Source: an uncultured Lachnospiraceae bacterium (GTDB taxonomy: Bacteria; Bacillota; Clostridia; Lachnospirales; Lachnospiraceae). Taken from it: a stretch of 8,981 bases of DNA. The translations under genes and the position numbers were made by a program. The notes under the pieces were generated by a model. That model ran no database searches and was not told the DNA's origin. It saw only the letters and a program-made list of their open reading frames with translations. Below, piece by piece: positions 5,979 through 8,981 of the stretch; the first letter of the stretch is position 1, and every line of letters starts with the position of its first letter. The stretch lies in contig CACZQX010000189.1 in NCBI GenBank assembly GCA_902783445.1, positions 1 through 8,981 on the forward strand. Direction: 5' to 3'.

Positions 5979-6015
5979 AATGTATAAGAATGTATATAAA
6001 ATGTTAAATTTTTGT
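5979..6015 (+). promoter_or_regulatory. Phased direct repeats upstream of the response regulator gene
   Basis: AATGTATA at 5979-5986 recurs at 5989-5996, then appears as AATGTTAA at 6000-6007 and, weaker, as TTTGTAA at 6011-6017. The TGT cores are at 5981, 5991, 6002 and 6013, that is 10, 11 and 11 bp apart, one helical turn each. OmpR/PhoB-type regulators typically bind tandem half-sites with about this period, so this is a candidate autoregulatory site. TATAAA at 6026-6031 could be the -10 box, with the repeats covering the -35 region. No good -35 is visible, as expected for an activator-dependent promoter. Confidence 0.5.
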
Positions 6016-6053
6016 AAAAACGGAATATAAATAAATATTTGTAAGGAGAAGTT

Positions 6054-6740
6054 ATGGCGAAAATTTTGGTAGTGGACGACGAGGAAAAAATCAGAGAAAT
6101 AATAAAAAAATATGCAGAGTTTGAAAACCACGAAATATCTGAGGCCGCTAATGGAATGGAAGCTGTGGAAGCCTGCAAAAAAGAAGATTTCGACATCATA
6201 ATAATGGACATAATGATGCCTGAACTTGACGGTTTTTCGGCCTGCAAAGAGATTTTTAAAACAAAGAAAATTCCGGTAATAATGCTTTCGGCAAGAGGCG
6301 AGGAATACGACAAAATCCATGGTTTCGAGCTGGGCATAGATGACTATGTGGTTAAACCGTTCTCGCCGAGAGAGTTAATGATGAGGGTGAATGTGGTTGT
6401 GAACAGAAATGCTTCATCCGGCAAAGAAGAAGGGGTTTTGGAGCATGAAATATTTAAGGCGGAAGGTCTTGTGGTGGATTTTACCGGAAGATTCGTGACG
6501 GTGGATGGCAAAAAAGTAGACATGACACCGAAGGAATACGACCTTTTGTTTTATTTGGTAAGAAACAAAGGCATAGCTCTTACCAGAGAAAAGCTTATTA
6601 CGGAAGTATGGGGATATGATTATTTCGGAGATGACAGAACTTTGGATACACACATAAAACTCCTTAGAAACAGTCTCGGAGAATACAGAAAGTTCCTTGT
6701 AACGCTTAGAGGGGTAGGATACAGATTTGAAGAGCAATAA
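6054..6740 (+). CDS. OmpR/PhoB-family response regulator
   Basis: A 228-residue cytoplasmic transcription regulator of a two-component system. The receiver domain (about 2-117) has the acidic cluster D8-D9, phosphoacceptor Asp52 in IIIMDIMMPELDG, the switch Ser79 in MLSARGEE and Lys101 in VVKPFSP. The DNA-binding winged helix (about 132-226) has MTPKEYDLLFYLVRN, LTREKLITEVWGYDYFGDDRTLDTHIKLLRNSLG and the closing TLRGVGYRFEE. All key residues are present. ATG 6054 follows AAGGAG by 5 nt. It overlaps the kinase gene by 14 nt, so the two are one operon and are translationally coupled. The signal and regulon cannot be told from sequence, and a specific gene name is not justified. Confidence 0.96.
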   Translation: MAKILVVDDEEKIREIIKKYAEFENHEISEAANGMEAVEACKKEDFDIIIMDIMMPELDGFSACKEIFKTKKIPVIMLSARGEEYDKIHGFELGIDDYVVKPFSPRELMMRVNVVVNRNASSGKEEGVLEHEIFKAEGLVVDFTGRFVTVDGKKVDMTPKEYDLLFYLVRNKGIALTREKLITEVWGYDYFGDDRTLDTHIKLLRNSLGEYRKFLVTLRGVGYRFEEQ

Positions 6741-8298
6741 GGCAAAAAAGAAACTCAGCATAAAATGGAAAATATTCGGCTATCTTATAGGTTTCATAGT
6801 AATGCTCCTTGTGATTTTGTGGATATTCCAAATAGTTTATCTGGATGTGTTTTACAAACATATCAAAACAATGGAACTTGATGCAGCCAGCAATGAGATA
6901 TTTACGGAGCTTGAAGGCACGGCGGACAGTGATGACTTGGCCCAAAGCCTTGTGGACATAGCCCAGTCCTACAACATCTGCCTGCTTATAACGGATGAAG
7001 ACGGCCAATGGCTTTATTCTTGTGAAAGCACAATGGGATGCATCATTCATAGACTGACACCTTTTGATATTCAGGCATTTGCCCTTTTGGCAGCCGAAAA
7101 CGGCGGCAGTTTGGACCTTGAGTTTCAGGGGATAAAAGAAACAAGCTTCCCGGATGCATTTGATATATGGGGCGAGGAAAGCGATTCCGACATGCCTTTG
7201 GATAATAAAATACCGGAAAACGATCCAAACTATCAAAACAATACGGATAATAAGCAAAATAGCGGATTTTTCAGAAAAAGAGCCAACGATGATGTTGAAG
7301 GCGTTGTAAGGGTAGCGATTGTGGAAGAAGAAAGCGGAGAAGAATACTATGTATTCATAAACTCCATCTTGACTCCGGTGGATGCAACGGTGCAGACCCT
7401 TAAAGTGCAATTGCTTTATATATCCATTATTTTGATAATACTGGCCATATTTATTGCTTTGCTTATATCAAGGCGTGTTTCAAAATCCATAATAAAGGTA
7501 AACGAAAGCGCCTTGGAACTTGCAAAAGGTAATTATGATGTAAGTTTTGAAGGTAAGGATTACAAAGAAATAGAGCAGCTTTCAGATACATTGAACAAGG
7601 CGGCCGAGGAACTGTCAAAAACAGAGAAGCTGCAAAGAGAGCTGATATCCAACGTATCACACGACCTTAGAACGCCTCTTACCATGATAATCGGATACTC
7701 CGAGGTTATGCGTGATATTCCGGGTGAAAACAAACCGGAAAACGTTCAGGTTATAATAGACGAGGCCAAGAGACTTTCGGGTCTGGTTAACGATATACTT
7801 GATATTTCCAAATTGCAGGCGGGAGTCAGCGAGTTTAAGCCTACCGTTTATGATTTGACCGAAAGCATCGAAAAAGTAATCGACAGATATTCAAAACTCA
7901 TAGCCCAAAAAGGATATGAGATAGTTTTCGAGTTTGATAGACATATTTTTGTAAATGCCGACGAATTTAAGATATATCAAGTAGTTTACAATCTTATAAA
8001 CAACGCTATCAACTACATAGGTGAGGACAAAAAGGTAGTTGTGCGACAGATTGTGAAAGACGAAGTGGTACGAATCGAAGTAAGCGACAAAGGCGCAGGC
8101 ATTCCGCCGGAAAAACTGGAACATGTATGGCAGCGCTATTACAAGGTGGACAAAGAACACAAAAGATCCGTTATGGGAACGGGCCTTGGCCTTTCCATCG
8201 TAGAAAACATCATGAAGCTGCATCATGCGGATTACGGCGTGGAAAGCGAGCTTGGCGTTGGAAGTACATTTTGGTTTGAACTTAGATACGAAAAGTGA
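6727..8298 (+). CDS. Sensor histidine kinase
   Basis: A 523-residue membrane sensor kinase partnering the preceding regulator. The TTG start at 6727 is supported by AGGA 7 nt upstream; the next in-frame ATG falls inside the first membrane helix. Layout: basic N terminus; TM1 about 15-37; extracytoplasmic sensor region about 38-228; TM2 about 229-248; HAMP about 248-300. HisKA follows with His312 in NVSHDLRTPLTMI, and then the HATPase domain with N box VVYNLINNAINY (419-430), G1 SDKGAGIPPE (453-462), F box WQRYYK (468-473) and G2 GTGLGLSIV (484-492). The sensor region contains three Cys (85, 99, 105) and an Asn/Asp-rich linker at about 157-179. The sensor fold is not recognised. It probably autophosphorylates His312 and transfers the phosphate to Asp52 of its partner. 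Confidence 0.95.
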   Translation: MKSNKAKKKLSIKWKIFGYLIGFIVMLLVILWIFQIVYLDVFYKHIKTMELDAASNEIFTELEGTADSDDLAQSLVDIAQSYNICLLITDEDGQWLYSCESTMGCIIHRLTPFDIQAFALLAAENGGSLDLEFQGIKETSFPDAFDIWGEESDSDMPLDNKIPENDPNYQNNTDNKQNSGFFRKRANDDVEGVVRVAIVEEESGEEYYVFINSILTPVDATVQTLKVQLLYISIILIILAIFIALLISRRVSKSIIKVNESALELAKGNYDVSFEGKDYKEIEQLSDTLNKAAEELSKTEKLQRELISNVSHDLRTPLTMIIGYSEVMRDIPGENKPENVQVIIDEAKRLSGLVNDILDISKLQAGVSEFKPTVYDLTESIEKVIDRYSKLIAQKGYEIVFEFDRHIFVNADEFKIYQVVYNLINNAINYIGEDKKVVVRQIVKDEVVRIEVSDKGAGIPPEKLEHVWQRYYKVDKEHKRSVMGTGLGLSIVENIMKLHHADYGVESELGVGSTFWFELRYEK

Positions 8299-8328
8299 AT
8301 AATGTGAAGATTTTAAAAGGCTTTTATT

Positions 8329-8358
8329 TAGACAGTTTTTTAAAAGACATCAGATAGT
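8329..8358 (+). promoter_or_regulatory. Possible promoter of the VTC-domain gene
   Basis: TAGACA at 8329-8334 (5 of 6 to TTGACA) and GATAGT at 8353-8358 (4 of 6 to TATAAT) are 18 bp apart. If used, transcription would begin close to 8365, directly at the foot of the following hairpin, making the hairpin a leader attenuator rather than only the end of the kinase operon. Confidence 0.35.
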
Positions 8359-8360
8359 TA

Positions 8361-8428
8361 TCACATTGGAGCTTTATAGTTAGGACATGATAAGAAATGA
8401 CCTGACTGTAAAGCTCCTTTTTATGTGA
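8361..8428 (+). terminator. Long hairpin terminator or attenuator between kinase and VTC genes
   Basis: A 17-bp stem (8368-8384 with 8401-8417, two G-T wobbles) has the ends GGAGCTTTA/TAAAGCTCC and a 16-nt loop. It is followed at once by TTTTT (8418-8422), the form of an intrinsic terminator. An outer TCACAT/ATGTGA pairing (8361-8366 and 8423-8428) extends the foot beyond the T run. ATGACC at 8397-8402, partly in the loop, can instead pair with GGTCAT at 8430-8435. It stands 69 nt after the kinase stop and 43 nt before the VTC start codon. Confidence 0.75.
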
Positions 8429-8471
8429 GGGTCATGAGAAGAAGTTTTTAGGGAAATATGCGGAGGTAAAC

Positions 8472-8981
8472 ATGGCAATTGAGGTTTTTGACAGATATGA
8501 GAAAAAATTCTTATTAACAAAAGAAAAATACGAAATCGTTAAGGAAAAGCTTGAAGGCAAGATGGTTGCCGACAAACACAGCAAAAACGGTGGATACAGT
8601 ATCTGCAATGTCTATTATGATACGGAGCATGATGATCTGATTGCAAGATCCGTGGAAAAGCCGGTTTATAAAGAAAAATTAAGACTCAGGAGTTACGGTG
8701 TTCCAAAACTTTCCGACGACGTATTTCTTGAGATAAAGAAAAAGTTTGACGGAAAGGTAACCAAAAGAAGAATCACACTTCCTTTGGAAGAAGCTTTGGA
8801 TTTTCTTGAAAACGGCACAAAGCCAAAACATAAGGTAAACGAGCAGATTTATAACGAACTGTGTTATTTCACGAGGGTGGAATACGAGCTGCTTCCAAAG
8901 CTTTATCTATCTTATGACAGAGAAGCATTTTTCGGAAAAGACGATCCGGACTTTAGAATCACCTTTGATAACAATATAAGA
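8472..8981 (+). CDS. VTC-domain polyphosphate polymerase (3' end beyond window)
   Basis: The frame from ATG 8472 stays open to the window edge, giving the first 170 residues. GGAGG 5 nt upstream fixes the start. It matches the VTC domain, a tunnel-fold (triphosphate-tunnel-metalloenzyme-like) catalytic domain that makes inorganic polyphosphate from nucleoside triphosphate in yeast Vtc4 and bacterial relatives. Visible marks are the entry motif FDRYEKKFLL (6-15), the NVYYDT strand (46-51), the basic YKEKLRLRSYG (66-76), FLEIKKKFDGKVTKRR (85-100) and VEYELLPKLYLSYDRE (136-151). These alternating Arg/Lys and Glu residues would line the tunnel. In related genomes this gene is often followed by a DUF4956 membrane protein and a CotH-like protein, but that lies outside the window. 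It is complete as far as seen. Confidence 0.88.
   Translation, partial: MAIEVFDRYEKKFLLTKEKYEIVKEKLEGKMVADKHSKNGGYSICNVYYDTEHDDLIARSVEKPVYKEKLRLRSYGVPKLSDDVFLEIKKKFDGKVTKRRITLPLEEALDFLENGTKPKHKVNEQIYNELCYFTRVEYELLPKLYLSYDREAFFGKDDPDFRITFDNNIR

Noticed and set aside
5946..6337. Two overlapping minus-strand frames of about 125 codons opposite the response regulator start
   Set aside because: They are antisense shadows of the receiver domain, rich in Phe/Tyr/Ser from reverse-reading Lys/Glu codons, without start signals.
6706..7410. A 234-codon minus-strand frame opposite the kinase sensor region
   Set aside because: It is antisense to a well-supported kinase gene and has no ribosome binding site or conserved motif.

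Overview
The window looks like chromosomal DNA from a low-to-moderate GC Firmicute of the class Clostridia, most likely the family Lachnospiraceae. This rests on a DUF5688 protein, a short SleB-type cell wall hydrolase with a lineage-typical NQ-x(3)-GK motif, an MshEN-repeat/CheX-like protein, and a VTC polyphosphate polymerase. The taxonomic placement is recognition from memory, not a database search.

Layout. (1) Positions 1-1510: the 3' part of a DUF5688 gene, broken by an in-frame TAA at 77-79, converges on a minus-strand unit. That unit is an AP2-like protein gene whose stop codon lies inside the 5' end of tRNA-Arg(CCG), followed by a terminator hairpin buried in the last codons of the DUF5688 frame. 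(2) Positions 1511-1890: an AT-rich divergent intergenic region with a T13 tract and a good sigma-A -10 box, leading to a membrane-anchored or exported SleB-like hydrolase that ends at its own terminator. (3) Positions 2747-4916: an extended -10 promoter drives threonine synthase (thrC) and, 19 bp later, a small COG2426-type membrane protein. A perfect 18-bp inverted repeat closes this unit and serves as a bidirectional terminator for the convergent next gene. (4) Positions 4930-5799 (minus): four MshEN-like repeats plus a CheC/CheX-like C-terminal domain. (5) Positions 6054-8298: an OmpR-type response regulator and an overlapping TTG-started histidine kinase, preceded by helically phased TGT repeats that look like a self-binding site. 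(6) From 8472 to the window edge: the first 170 codons of a VTC-domain polyphosphate polymerase, separated from the kinase by a long hairpin terminator or attenuator.

Most of the window is ordinary housekeeping and signalling. The unusual parts are the nonsense-interrupted DUF5688 gene, the AP2/degenerate-HNH/AP2 protein and its physical overlap with a tRNA gene, and the MshEN-CheX fusion. I see no CRISPR array, insertion sequence, prophage or obvious defence system, and nothing that I would confidently call a new multi-gene system.
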